Assembly: GCA_963775695.1 (NCBI GenBank)
Contig: CAVZJU010000011.1
Location: 1 to 64,000, forward strand
Length of the DNA: 64,000 nt
Source of the DNA: DATBLE01 sp963775695
GTDB taxonomy: Bacteria; Actinomycetota; Thermoleophilia; Gaiellales; Gaiellaceae
Reading direction: 5' to 3'
This document shows positions 35,858 to 44,160 of this stretch, piece after piece (within the stretch, counting starts at the first letter, position 1; each line of letters starts with the position of its first letter). The notes below the pieces were generated by a model that had not been told where the DNA came from, ran no database searches, and saw nothing but the letters and a program-made list of their open reading frames with translations. The position numbers were made by a program, and so were the translations under genes.

Positions 35858-36627
35858 CGGTGCTGCGCCACACCTGGTACATGGTCGTGCGCCAGGCGCG
35901 CAACCTGATGCGTGAGCCGATCTGGATCGTGCTCCTGCTCGTCCAGCCGATGGTCTGGCTCGTGCTGTACGGCCAGTTGTTCAAGAACGTCACGCACCTG
36001 GGCGGGTTCGGGACGACGTCCTATGTGACCTTTCTCGCCCCGGCGATCGTCGTGATGAACTCGTTCTTCGGGGCGACGTGGAGCGGCATGGGGATGATCT
36101 ACGACCTCGACCACAAGTTCGTCGAGCGGGTGCTGGCGACACCGGCGAGCCGGTTCGCGATCGTCCTGTCGCAGATCGTCCGCTCTGCGCTGACCGCCGC
36201 GATCCAGGCGGTGATCATCCTGGTGGTCGCGCTCGCGCTCGGCGTCCGGGTGCACTCCGGGGCGGCCGGCTGGCTGATCGTCATCCTCGCGGCGATCCTG
36301 GTGAACAGCGCGTTCGCGGGCATCTCGCAGGGAATCGCGCTCCTCACACGGCGCGAGGCGACGATGATCGCACTCGCCAACTTCATCGGCCTTCCCCTGC
36401 TTTTCGTCTCGACGACGCTGCTCGCCCGCGGCCAGATGCCACACTGGATGCAGGTCGCCGCGCACGGCAACCCGATGGACTGGGGCGTCCGTGCCGCCCG
36501 CGAGGTGGTGCTCCCGGGAACGTCCTGGAGCACGGTCGGCCTCTACCTCGTGTTCCTGCTCGTCCTCTCGGCCGCGACCGCGTTGTGGGCGACCTGGTGC
36601 TTCCGCGCTTACGAGCGCACGCTGTAG
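35854..36627 (+). CDS. ABC-2 type transporter permease
   Basis: 257 residues with six predicted membrane helices: PIWIVLLLVQPMVWLVLYGQ, SYVTFLAPAIVVMNSFFG, AIQAVIILVVALALGV, WLIVILAAILVNSAFAG, ALANFIGLPLLFVSTTLLA and VGLYLVFLLVLSAATALWA. The EPIWIVLLLVQP and PMDWGVRAAREVV segments are typical of DrrB-like exporters. Start ATG within ATGA of the ATPase gene. It stops 36 nt before the Asp-rich peptide gene, so all four genes may be one transcript. Confidence 0.93.
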   Translation: MTVLRHTWYMVVRQARNLMREPIWIVLLLVQPMVWLVLYGQLFKNVTHLGGFGTTSYVTFLAPAIVVMNSFFGATWSGMGMIYDLDHKFVERVLATPASRFAIVLSQIVRSALTAAIQAVIILVVALALGVRVHSGAAGWLIVILAAILVNSAFAGISQGIALLTRREATMIALANFIGLPLLFVSTTLLARGQMPHWMQVAAHGNPMDWGVRAAREVVLPGTSWSTVGLYLVFLLVLSAATALWATWCFRAYERTL

Positions 36628-36663
36628 GGAATACTCCGGGCACCCGAGCAAAGGAGGCACGGC

Positions 36664-36861
36664 ATGTCGGACCAGACCCTCACGAACGCCGAGATCGAGA
36701 CCGGTGGGCTCGCGCGCATGGAAGCAGAGGCCGACGCGGACGGCACCGACGGCGACGCGGACGGCACCGACGGCGACGGCACCGACGGGACGGACGGCGA
36801 CGCCGGCGGATCCGACACGGACGGCACCGATTCCGACTCCGACGCAGAAGACGCGGCCTAG
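36664..36861 (+). CDS. Asp/Gly-repeat small peptide (candidate modified-peptide precursor)
   Basis: 65 residues. A leader-like N-terminus (MSDQTLTNAEIETGGLARME) is followed by an Asp/Gly/Thr repeat region (DADGTDGDADGTDGDGTDGT and onward) ending DSDSDAEDAA. DGT occurs five times and Asp makes up 17 of 65 residues; one Arg is the only basic residue. A near-perfect Shine-Dalgarno AAAGGAGG ends about 6 nt before the ATG. The DNA has imperfect ~21-bp tandem repeats. It lies between the ABC exporter and the JmjC-type oxygenase. A hydroxylated, exported peptide is a reasonable hypothesis; Ca2+ binding by the DxDG repeats is another. No family recognised. Confidence 0.7.
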   Translation: MSDQTLTNAEIETGGLARMEAEADADGTDGDADGTDGDGTDGTDGDAGGSDTDGTDSDSDAEDAA

Positions 36862-36862
36862 C

Positions 36863-38020
36863 GAGGCGCTCGCCCGCTGCGTCGAGCCGGTCGAAGCGGA
36901 GGAGTTCCTCTCCGACTACTGGGAGCAGCGGCCGCTCGCCGTGCCGCGCGCCGAGGAGGGTCGCTTCGACGATCTCCTGTCGGTCGCGGACGTCGAGCGG
37001 CTGGTCTCCTCCGGCGGGTTGCGGACGCCCGGCCTCCGCATGGTCAAGGAGGGCGGGACGATCTCGGAGAGGCAGTACGCGAGGGAGATCTCCTGGCGGC
37101 CGAAGCCGTTCACCGGCGTCGTCGACCCGGACCGCGTCGCGGAGGCGTTCGCCGACGGCTCGACAATCGTGCTCCAGGCGCTGCACCACACGTGGCCGCC
37201 GCTCGCGCGCTTCTGCCGTGCGCTCGAAGCAGAGCTCGGCAGCGGCGCCCAGGCGAACTCGTACTACACGCCCCGCCGTTCGCAGGGCTTCGCCGTCCAC
37301 CACGACACGCACGACGTCTTCGTCCTCCAGGTCGCCGGCGAGAAGCACTGGCGCGTCTACGAGCCCCTGCTGGAGCTGCCGCTGAAGGCGCAGCGCTGGT
37401 CCTCGTCACTGGGGTCGCCGGGCCCGACCGTGCTCGAGCTGACGATGCGGGCAGGAGACACGCTCTATCTCCCTCGCGGCTGGTTGCACGACGCGCTGAC
37501 CTCGGAGACCGATTCGCTGCACATCACGGTCGGCGTCAACGTCCACACCTGGATCGACGCGTTCCGGGCGGCGCTGGAAGAGTGCGGAGACGACGTCGAG
37601 TTCCGCCGTTCCGTGCCGACCGACGGCGAGCTCCCGGCCGAACTGCTCGAGCGCCTGACCGAGCGGCTCGACGCCGACGACGTTCGGCGTCGGGCGCGGG
37701 CGAAGTTCGTCGGGAGCCGACGGCCGATCCTCGACGGGCACCTCCAGGAGGTCCGCGAGCTCGACTCGGTCACGATTCACTCGCCGCTCGAGCGCCGGCC
37801 GACGGTGATCGCAGACCTCGAAGGGACAACGCTCTCGTTCGAGGGCAAGCACCTCGAGTTCCCCGCCCATGCGCGCGAGGAGCTGGAAGCGGTGGTCGAG
37901 TCGGAGTGGCCGTTCACAGCGGCTGAGCTTCCGGGTGAGCTCGACGACGAGGGCCGGCTCGTGCTCGTCAGGCGGCTGATTCGCGAAGGATTTCTACGGC
38001 GTAGTGCCGTGGACGCCTGA
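36863..38020 (+). CDS. JmjC/cupin-4-type 2-oxoglutarate oxygenase, start codon uncertain
   Basis: About 385 residues. N-terminal FLSDYWEQRPLAVPRAEEGR is the usual opening of cupin-4/JmjC proteins of the ROXA/YcfD type. The iron site is seen in GFAVHHDTHDVFVLQVAGEK (HxD) and LPRGWLHDALTSETDSLHIT (distal His). A C-terminal winged-helix-like part follows (TTLSFEGKHLEFPAHAREEL). Such enzymes hydroxylate protein or peptide side chains. No ATG, GTG or TTG opens the frame after the peptide stop. The only canonical one before the core is a GTG at 36704 inside the peptide gene, which gives a nonsense N-terminus. The given start is the first codon wholly past the peptide stop. Its 3' end overlaps the convergent gene by 53 nt. 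Confidence 0.85.
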   Translation, partial: EALARCVEPVEAEEFLSDYWEQRPLAVPRAEEGRFDDLLSVADVERLVSSGGLRTPGLRMVKEGGTISERQYAREISWRPKPFTGVVDPDRVAEAFADGSTIVLQALHHTWPPLARFCRALEAELGSGAQANSYYTPRRSQGFAVHHDTHDVFVLQVAGEKHWRVYEPLLELPLKAQRWSSSLGSPGPTVLELTMRAGDTLYLPRGWLHDALTSETDSLHITVGVNVHTWIDAFRAALEECGDDVEFRRSVPTDGELPAELLERLTERLDADDVRRRARAKFVGSRRPILDGHLQEVRELDSVTIHSPLERRPTVIADLEGTTLSFEGKHLEFPAHAREELEAVVESEWPFTAAELPGELDDEGRLVLVRRLIREGFLRRSAVDA

Positions 38021-38846
38021 GCGTCTCGGCGCTGCACGTCAGGTAGGTCAGCTCACCCGGTTCGTAGACGACGCCGATGTCGAACATCCGTGGACCGGCG
38101 CGGAACCGGACGTGCGCGCCCTCGTGCTCCACCAGCTCGAGGTCGCCGATCCCCCTGAGCCCGGTCATCCGCCGGATCGCGATCTCCGCCGCCTGCTCGG
38201 AGAACGTGTGGACCGACCGACCGCGGTAATGGTCGACGTCGACCCGGCCGGCGAGGTACTCGTCGAGCAGCGACCAGGCGGCTCCCGGCTCGACGCGGCC
38301 GAAGTACAGGCCCTCCGGCAGGACGACGACGTTCCCGGCGAAGCGGTCGCCACCGAGGTGCGACGACTGCCAGACCCAGCCGTCCTCGGCCTGCTCCTCG
38401 AGCGCCCTGTACAACGGCCGGCCGTAGCGAGCGCAGCATCGATCGTGCTTTCCGTGGGTGCAGACGATCAGCAGCGGATGGTCGAGCAGCTCGCCCCCGG
38501 GGGTGGTCAGGTCGAGGCAGACCAACTCGTCGTACGCCTCGATCTCGGCGTGGTAGAGCGACGCCCCGGAGGGCGCCGAGCTGCCCCAGAACACCGCGAG
38601 GCTCGGATGGTCCCGCCGGTGCGGGCGGCGAAGGAAGAGGAGCTTCGTGTTCCGGCGTGCGTCGCGCTGCTCGAGCAGCTGCGCCTTCACCTCGTTCGAG
38701 AGGCCGCTCGCGGCGAGGGCGTCGTGACCCCAGAGGCCACGGTACTCGACCAAAATCCAGTGGTCGACTCGGCTGGCCGTGGCGGCCAGCGACTCCGCGT
38801 TCTCGAGCGAGACCTCGGCGCAGAACGGCGCACTACGCTCCGGCAT
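37968..38846 (-). CDS. Sucrase/ferredoxin-like family protein
   Basis: 292 residues. Thioredoxin-like ferredoxin family (Suc_Fer-like): FCAEVSLENAESLAATASRV, VCTHGKHDRCCARYGRPLYR with its cysteines, and SSHLGGDRFAGNVVVLPEG. In homologues the Cys/His residues hold a [2Fe-2S] cluster. The ATG at 38846 overlaps the end of the biotin carboxylase gene by 14 nt, so the two are likely co-transcribed. Physiological role unclear. An upstream in-frame start at 38873 would only add nine residues. Confidence 0.87.
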   Translation of the reverse strand: MPERSAPFCAEVSLENAESLAATASRVDHWILVEYRGLWGHDALAASGLSNEVKAQLLEQRDARRNTKLLFLRRPHRRDHPSLAVFWGSSAPSGASLYHAEIEAYDELVCLDLTTPGGELLDHPLLIVCTHGKHDRCCARYGRPLYRALEEQAEDGWVWQSSHLGGDRFAGNVVVLPEGLYFGRVEPGAAWSLLDEYLAGRVDVDHYRGRSVHTFSEQAAEIAIRRMTGLRGIGDLELVEHEGAHVRFRAGPRMFDIGVVYEPGELTYLTCSAETLRRPRHYAVEILRESAA

Positions 38847-40638
38847 CAGGCTCCTGCTGGGGCGCGACAACACAGATCACCTGGCCTGTTCCGACCGGCT
38901 CTCCCGCCCGCACGGACAGCTCCGAGACGATCCCGTCCCGCAGCGCGTGGACCTCGTTCTCCATCTTCATCGCCTCGACGACGCAGATCACCTGGCCAGC
39001 GACCACCTCGTCGCCCTCGCTCACCTCGACGGAGAGCACCGTGCCCTGCATCGGGCTGACGATCGCATCGCGCCTGCCGGCGCCCCCCGCCCGGGCAGCG
39101 GTGCGCTCTCTCCGACGCTCGGCGAGGACGGCCCACGGCGGCTCCGGCACGAGCACCTTGACGTCGAACCGGCGGCCGTCCAGCTCGACTGCGGTCGCCT
39201 GCTCCCGAAGCCTGCCGTCCGGTCTGGTCGGTAGGATTGTTGTCGTATGAGACAACCGCTCCGCCTGCTCGCTCTCACGCTGTGCCAATTGGGCCAGCTG
39301 CTCCGACTCCACCACGCCGCGGCAGGTGCCGGCGCCGACGAAGCATGGGTGGCGGAGCAGCGCCCGGTGGAAGCCGAGCAGCGTCGTCACGCCGCCGATG
39401 CGGTACTCGGCCAGCGCCCGCAGCATCCGCCGCCGTGCGTGCTCCCGGTCGACGCCGTGGACGACGAGCTTGGCAATCATCGGATCGTAGAGCGGCGAGA
39501 CCTCGGAGCCGTCCTCCACACCGGAGTCGACCCGTACGCCCGGCCCACCCGGCTCTCGGTAGCCCGTGATCCGCCCGGGGGTCGGCCGGAAGCCGGCGGA
39601 CGGATTCTCCGCGTTGATCCGGCACTCGAACGCGTGCCCGACGAGGTGGACGTCCTCCTGGCGGAGCGATAGCGGCTCTCCGGCCGCGATCAGCACCTGC
39701 TCCCGGACGAGGTCGAGACCGGTGACCAGTTCGGTGACGGTGTGTTCGACCTGGATGCGCGTGTTCATCTCCATGAAGTAGTAGGCGCCGTCCCGATCGA
39801 GCAAACCCTCGACCGTTCCCGCGGAGCGGTACCCGACTGCGCGGGCCGCCTCCACGGCGATCGCGCCGATCCGCCCGCGGAGGTCGGGGTCGACCGCAGG
39901 CGACGGCGTTTCCTCGACCAGCTTCTGGTGACGGCGCTGGATCGTGCAGTCGCGCTCGCCCAGGTGGATGACGTTGCCGTGGGCATCGGCCAGGAGCTGC
40001 ACCTCGACGTGCCGAGGATCCTCGAGGTAGCGCTCGACGTAGACGGCCGGATTCGAGAAGTAGGCCTCGCCTTCTCGGCGCGCGGTCTCGAGTGCGCGTC
40101 CGACGTCGTCGTCCTCGCGCACGACGCGGAAGCCCTTCCCCCCGCCGCCCGCGGACGCCTTGATCGCGAGCGGCCAGCCGAGTTCGGCCCCTAGCCGGAC
40201 GACTTCGGCCGCCGTTTCGATCGGTTCGGTCGTTCCCGGGATGATCGGCACGCCCGCCGCCTTCATCCGCTCGCGTGCCTCGGTCTTCGACCCCATCGCC
40301 TCGATCGCCTCCGGGGGCGGGCCGATCCAGGTCAGCCCGGCCTCGTCGACCGCGCGGGCGAAGGTGGCGTTCTCGGCGAGGAACCCGTAGCCGGGGTGGA
40401 TCGCCTCTGCTCCGGCCCGCAGGGCGCTCTCGACGATCTTCTCCTGGTTGAGGTAGCTCTCGGCCGGGGCGCCGGCACCGAGCAGCCAGGCCTCGTCGGC
40501 GACGCGGACGTGCAAAGCCGTTCGGTCGGCCTCCGAGTAGACCGCCACGGACGCGATCTCGAGCTCGCGCAGCGTCCGGAAGATGCGGATGGCGATCTCG
40601 CCGCGGTTGGCAACGAGGACTTTCGAGAAGGCGCTCAC
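38833..40638 (-). CDS. Acyl-CoA carboxylase alpha subunit (biotin carboxylase + BCCP)
   Basis: 601 residues. Biotin carboxylase: KVLVANRGEIAIRIFRTLRE, HPGYGFLAENATFARAVDEA, ASAGGGGKGFRVVRED, GERDCTIQRRHQKLVEETPS, MEMNTRIQVEHTVTELVTGL. A ~90-residue linker leads to the biotinyl domain with the biotin-attachment site VVEAMKMENEVHALRDG. It carboxylates biotin for acetyl- or propionyl-CoA carboxylase. The GTG at 40638 gives the conserved VSAFSKVLVANRGE start; the longer frame is low complexity. The matching beta subunit is at 42559-44121. Confidence 0.94.
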   Translation of the reverse strand: MSAFSKVLVANRGEIAIRIFRTLRELEIASVAVYSEADRTALHVRVADEAWLLGAGAPAESYLNQEKIVESALRAGAEAIHPGYGFLAENATFARAVDEAGLTWIGPPPEAIEAMGSKTEARERMKAAGVPIIPGTTEPIETAAEVVRLGAELGWPLAIKASAGGGGKGFRVVREDDDVGRALETARREGEAYFSNPAVYVERYLEDPRHVEVQLLADAHGNVIHLGERDCTIQRRHQKLVEETPSPAVDPDLRGRIGAIAVEAARAVGYRSAGTVEGLLDRDGAYYFMEMNTRIQVEHTVTELVTGLDLVREQVLIAAGEPLSLRQEDVHLVGHAFECRINAENPSAGFRPTPGRITGYREPGGPGVRVDSGVEDGSEVSPLYDPMIAKLVVHGVDREHARRRMLRALAEYRIGGVTTLLGFHRALLRHPCFVGAGTCRGVVESEQLAQLAQRESEQAERLSHTTTILPTRPDGRLREQATAVELDGRRFDVKVLVPEPPWAVLAERRRERTAARAGGAGRRDAIVSPMQGTVLSVEVSEGDEVVAGQVICVVEAMKMENEVHALRDGIVSELSVRAGEPVGTGQVICVVAPQQEPDAGA

Positions 40639-40659
40639 CGGGAACGTATTCTCCACGGA

Positions 40660-41205
40660 ATGATCGGCCTGGCCGACCAGCTCACGCTTGCGCGGATCGT
40701 CGCGACGCCGTTCGTCGTCATCCTCTTCGTCTGGGACTTCCCGGGACACGCGTACTGGGCGACCGCGCTGTTCATCGCCGCAATGGCCACCGATCAGATC
40801 GACGGCTGGCTGGCGCGGCGGCAGAGGCGAACGACGCCGCTCGGCTCGCTGCTCGACCCCGTCGCCGACAAGGTGTTGGTGCTGGCGACGATGATCGTCC
40901 TCGTCGGCGAGGGCGCATTTCCCGGGTGGATGGTGGCGGCCATCGTCGCGCGCGAGCTGCTCGTCTCGGGTCTGCGGCTCGCCGCGGTGGAACGCGGGGT
41001 CGTCCTGCAGGCGCGGGACCTGGGCAAGCTGAAGACGTGGTCACAGGCGGTGGCCGCCGCGCTCGGCGGCTTCGCCGTCGCTGGCGCGTGGAGCACGTCG
41101 GTCGCCTGGTGGGGGCTGCTGGTCGCGGTCGTCCTGACCTGGGTCTCCGGGCTCGACTACGCCCGCGACGCGCCGGCGCTCCTGCGCGGACGCGCTCTCG
41201 CCTGA
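40660..41205 (+). CDS. pgsA: CDP-diacylglycerol--glycerol-3-phosphate 3-phosphatidyltransferase
   Basis: 181 residues, integral membrane. LADQLTLARIVATPFVVILF opens it; the CDP-alcohol phosphotransferase motif (DGxxARxxxxxxxxGxxxDxxxD) is met by DGWLARRQRRTTPLGSLLDP followed by VADK. Four to five hydrophobic helices. Makes phosphatidylglycerol phosphate at the cytoplasmic membrane. The ATG at 40660 lies 21 bp from the divergent carboxylase start. Its 3' end overlaps the small minus-strand gene at 41157. Confidence 0.93.
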   Translation: MIGLADQLTLARIVATPFVVILFVWDFPGHAYWATALFIAAMATDQIDGWLARRQRRTTPLGSLLDPVADKVLVLATMIVLVGEGAFPGWMVAAIVARELLVSGLRLAAVERGVVLQARDLGKLKTWSQAVAAALGGFAVAGAWSTSVAWWGLLVAVVLTWVSGLDYARDAPALLRGRALA

Positions 41206-41366
41206 TCCGACGGCTCGTACTCCTCCGCTTCCACCTCGACCGCCTCGCTGATCCCGGCTTCCCACCACCGGCTCGGACGCTCGCGCGTGCCGTTCTGGGC
41301 GGCAAGGGCGTACAACAGCGCGTGGCGCTCCGCCGGCGACGGCTCGGGGGTGATCTCGAAGGCCAC
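41157..41366 (-). CDS. Small protein resembling acyl-CoA carboxylase epsilon subunit
   Basis: 69 residues. ITPEPSPAERHALLYALAAQ, then WWEAGISEAVE: the pattern of an acidic helical start and a Trp near a Gly recalls the short epsilon subunits of actinobacterial acyl-CoA carboxylases. Placement between the alpha (38833-40638) and beta (42559-44121) genes on the same strand supports this. The last ~20 residues are Arg/Ala-rich. The family call comes from pattern and context only. It overlaps pgsA by 49 nt tail to tail. Confidence 0.5.
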   Translation of the reverse strand: MAFEITPEPSPAERHALLYALAAQNGTRERPSRWWEAGISEAVEVEAEEYEPSDQARARPRRSAGASRA

Positions 41367-41415
41367 GGTCGGTTCAGCCTAAAGGAGCACGGGAAGACGG
41401 ACGAAACACAGGGGG

Positions 41416-42432
41416 ATGATTCGCCGCGCCCTTGCCTGTGCTGCTCTCGCGCTCGTCCTCGCCGCCCCGGCGTCCGCAGCAACCTCGTGGGCGCAGCCCC
41501 AGATCAAGGTCGTCACCGCCCGCGGCCTGATGGGCGGAAAGGCGGCGGGCTTCCGGCCGGACGACGCACTGACGGCCGGTGAGCTCGGCGACCTCGTCGC
41601 CGGGCTGGCCGGAAGGCAGCAGGCTCCGGTCACCAACCCGACGGTGCCGGTCACGGTCGCCCAGCTCGACGCCCAGCTCGTCCGAGGGCTCGGCCTGCTG
41701 CCCGTCGCCCGCCAGTTCACTGCGTCGATCCGGGCGGCGGGCCTGGTGCCTACGCGCGCGTTCGGCACCGAGACGGTGGCGCGGCTGCTCGGGCTGCGCG
41801 TCAACCATCCCGCCGCCCAGGACTACCTCGAGCTCGGCCCCGAAAGCGTTGCGACCAGGGCCGAGGCCGCGTACTCGGCCGCGCGCATCCTCGGGCTGCA
41901 CACCGGCGACCTCGATGCGGTCGCGACTCTGGCGACGACCTTCAGGCCCGCGCCGCTCGCCGGGCTCCAGCGCTCGGTGCTCCAGACCGCGGTCTCGTTC
42001 GTCGGCTATCCGTACGTGTGGGGCGGGACGAGCGAGCTGCCGCAGGACCCATTCGGCACCGGCACAGAGGTACCGGGCGGCTTCGACTGTTCGGGGTTCG
42101 CCTGGCGCGTGTACAAGCTCCAGGCCTACGCCGGGGCAGCAACGCTGCCCGGCGCCCTCCGCGGCCGGACGACCTACGCGATGGCGGGCGAGGTGCCCCC
42201 CGCCAAGCGGATCCCGCTGGCGAAGGTCCAGCCGGGCGACCTCCTGTTCTTCGGAGCGGCCGGGCCGAGGTCGAAGCCTGCCCAGATCAACCACATGGGC
42301 ATCTACCTCGGCGGCGGCTGGTTCATCCAGTCTTCCGACCAGGGCGTGGCACTGGCGCCGCTGACGTCGGGCTGGTACGGCCAGCGCTTCGCGTGGGCCC
42401 GGCGCCCGATCGCCGAAGCCGGCTTCGCCTAG
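41416..42432 (+). CDS. Secreted NlpC/P60 (C40) peptidase with SLH-like N-terminus
   Basis: 338 residues. Signal peptide (ALACAALALVLAAPASAA). About 23-180 is helical with repeats like VVTARGLMGGKAAGFRPDDA, similar to S-layer-homology modules that bind the cell wall. The C-terminal C40 domain has catalytic Cys in GGFDCSGFAWRVYK, His in INHMGIYLGGGWFIQ and the preceding YPYVWGGTS. Probably cleaves peptidoglycan stem peptides outside the cell. Start ATG after ACAGGGGG. Convergent with the carboxylase beta gene, with a perfect GC hairpin between them. Confidence 0.92.
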   Translation: MIRRALACAALALVLAAPASAATSWAQPQIKVVTARGLMGGKAAGFRPDDALTAGELGDLVAGLAGRQQAPVTNPTVPVTVAQLDAQLVRGLGLLPVARQFTASIRAAGLVPTRAFGTETVARLLGLRVNHPAAQDYLELGPESVATRAEAAYSAARILGLHTGDLDAVATLATTFRPAPLAGLQRSVLQTAVSFVGYPYVWGGTSELPQDPFGTGTEVPGGFDCSGFAWRVYKLQAYAGAATLPGALRGRTTYAMAGEVPPAKRIPLAKVQPGDLLFFGAAGPRSKPAQINHMGIYLGGGWFIQSSDQGVALAPLTSGWYGQRFAWARRPIAEAGFA

Positions 42433-42501
42433 CCAGCACCGCCGCCGCGACCGACCCTGGCGGGCGCGGCCAACCGCGCTCTCTGAGGTGCGGGTCGTTG
42501 G

Positions 42502-42546
42502 GGAGGGGGCCCACGGGGGGAACCGGCCGTTCCCCCCGTGAAGCGA
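42502..42546. repeat. Dispersed hairpin repeat between convergent genes
   Basis: GGAGGGGGCCC leads into CACGGGGGGAAC (42512-42523), loop CGGCC and GTTCCCCCCGTG (42529-42540): a perfect 12-bp stem. GAAGCGA follows. The same layout, less perfectly paired, is at 6722-6762. Here it lies between two convergent genes and may terminate transcription from both sides. Confidence 0.6.
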
Positions 42547-42558
42547 GCAGAGCGAGCG

Positions 42559-44121
42559 TCAGAGCGGAATGTTCCCGTGCTTGCGCGGCGGGCGCCGCTC
42601 GCGCTTGGTCAACGTCGTCTCCAGCGCATCGATCAGGACCGGTCGCGTCCGCCGGGGCTCGATCACGTCGTCGACGTAGCCGCGCTCGGCGGCGGTGTAC
42701 GGGTTCGCGAACCGCGCCTTGTAGTCGGCGATCAGCTCCGCCCGGCGCGCTGCCATCTCCGCGTCGCCGTCGCCGGCGAGCTCTTTCCGGAACACGATGT
42801 TGACCGCCCCCTCCGGGCCCATCACCGCCACCTCGGCGGTCGGCCAGGCGAAGTTGAAGTCCGCGCGGATGTGCTTGGATGCCATGACGTCGTACGCGCC
42901 GCCGTACGCCTTGCGGGTGATCACTGTCAGCTTGGGCACGGTCGCCTCCGCGTAGGCGTAGAGCAGCTTCGCGCCGTGGCGGATGATCCCGCCCCACTCC
43001 TGCGCCGTCCCCGGCAGGAACCCGGGCACGTCGACGAAGGTGACGAGCGGCACGTTGAACGCGTCGCACGTGCGCACGAATCGCGCCGCCTTGACCGACG
43101 CGTCGATGTCCAACACGCCGGCGAGCGACCGGGGCTGGTTCCCGACCACGCCGATTGGGTGGCCGCCCAGGCGGGCGAACCCGCAGACGATGTTCTCGGC
43201 CCAGCGCTCGTGCACCTCGAGGAACTCGCCGTCGTCGACGACATGGCGGATCGCCTCCTTCATGTCGTACGGCTTCGTCGGCTCGTCCGGGATCATCGTG
43301 TCCAGCTCCGGCGCCTCGCGGCCGACCGGATCCGAGGGCTCTGCGAACAGCGGCTGCTCCAGGTTGTTCTGCGGCAGGAACGAGAGCAGGTAACGCGCGT
43401 CCTCGAGACACGCCTCCTCGTCGGGTGACGTGAACGACGCCACTCCCGACTTGGTCGCGTGGGCGGCCGCGCCGCCCAGGTCCTCGAAGGTCACCTCCTC
43501 GCCGGTGACGGTCTTCACCACGTCGGGCCCGGTGATGAACATGTACGACGAGCCCTCCACCATGAAGACGAAGTCGGTGATCGCGGGCGAGTAGACCGCC
43601 CCGCCCGCGCACGGGCCCATCACCAGTGAGATCTGCGGCACCACCCCGGACGCCTGGACGTTCCGCCAGAAGATCTCCGCGTACCCGGCCAGCGAGACGA
43701 CGCCCTCCTGGATCCGCGCACCGCCGGAATCGTTGATCCCGATCACCGGGCAGCCCAGCTTCACAGCCAGGTCCATCACCTTGCAGATCTTCTCGGCGAA
43801 GACCTCGCTGAGGGATCCGCCGAAGATGGTGAAGTCCTGCGAGAAGACAAAGACCTTACGGCCGAAGATCGTCCCGTACCCGGTCACGACCGCATCGCCC
43901 CACGGCCGCTTCTCGCGCATCCCGAACTCGACCTCGCGGTGGCGGACGTAGCGATCGAGCTCGACGAAGGAGCCCGGGTCGAGCAGCTTGACCACCCGCT
44001 CGCGGGCGAGCAGCCGGCCGCTTTCCCGCCGGCTCGCCACGGCCTTCGGGCTGCCCTGATGGAGCGCCTCGTCGCGGAGGGCCTGCATCCGCGCAAGCTT
44101 GTCGGCGGTGCTCTCGTCCAC
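42559..44121 (-). CDS. Acyl-CoA (propionyl/acetyl-CoA) carboxylase beta subunit
   Basis: 520 residues, carboxyltransferase. MREKRPWGDAVVTGYGTIFG, SQDFTIFGGSLSEVFAEKIC, GINDSGGARIQEGVVSLAGY, VMGPCAGGAVYSPAITDFVF, then the C-terminal half with NIVCGFARLGGHPIGVVGNQ, VDVPGFLPGTAQEWGGIIRH and KAYGGAYDVMASKHIRAD. Both oxyanion-hole Gly-Gly pairs are present. The GTG at 44121 starts it. Propionyl- rather than acetyl-CoA preference is likely for this family but not provable. Divergent from the MFS gene by 39 bp. Confidence 0.93.
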   Translation of the reverse strand: MDESTADKLARMQALRDEALHQGSPKAVASRRESGRLLARERVVKLLDPGSFVELDRYVRHREVEFGMREKRPWGDAVVTGYGTIFGRKVFVFSQDFTIFGGSLSEVFAEKICKVMDLAVKLGCPVIGINDSGGARIQEGVVSLAGYAEIFWRNVQASGVVPQISLVMGPCAGGAVYSPAITDFVFMVEGSSYMFITGPDVVKTVTGEEVTFEDLGGAAAHATKSGVASFTSPDEEACLEDARYLLSFLPQNNLEQPLFAEPSDPVGREAPELDTMIPDEPTKPYDMKEAIRHVVDDGEFLEVHERWAENIVCGFARLGGHPIGVVGNQPRSLAGVLDIDASVKAARFVRTCDAFNVPLVTFVDVPGFLPGTAQEWGGIIRHGAKLLYAYAEATVPKLTVITRKAYGGAYDVMASKHIRADFNFAWPTAEVAVMGPEGAVNIVFRKELAGDGDAEMAARRAELIADYKARFANPYTAAERGYVDDVIEPRRTRPVLIDALETTLTKRERRPPRKHGNIPL

Positions 44122-44160
44122 GGCGGAGAGCCTAACGCCGACCGCTGCTAGGTTCGCTCG

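Noticed and set aside
36720..36850. Tandem repeats as a CRISPR array or minisatellite
   Set aside because: Units are imperfect, lack unique spacers and encode a regular peptide in frame behind a strong Shine-Dalgarno.
36491..36862. Long N-terminal extension of the JmjC protein
   Set aside because: It is the +1-frame shadow of the permease gene end and of the Asp-rich peptide (Arg/Thr/Pro/Ala repeats).
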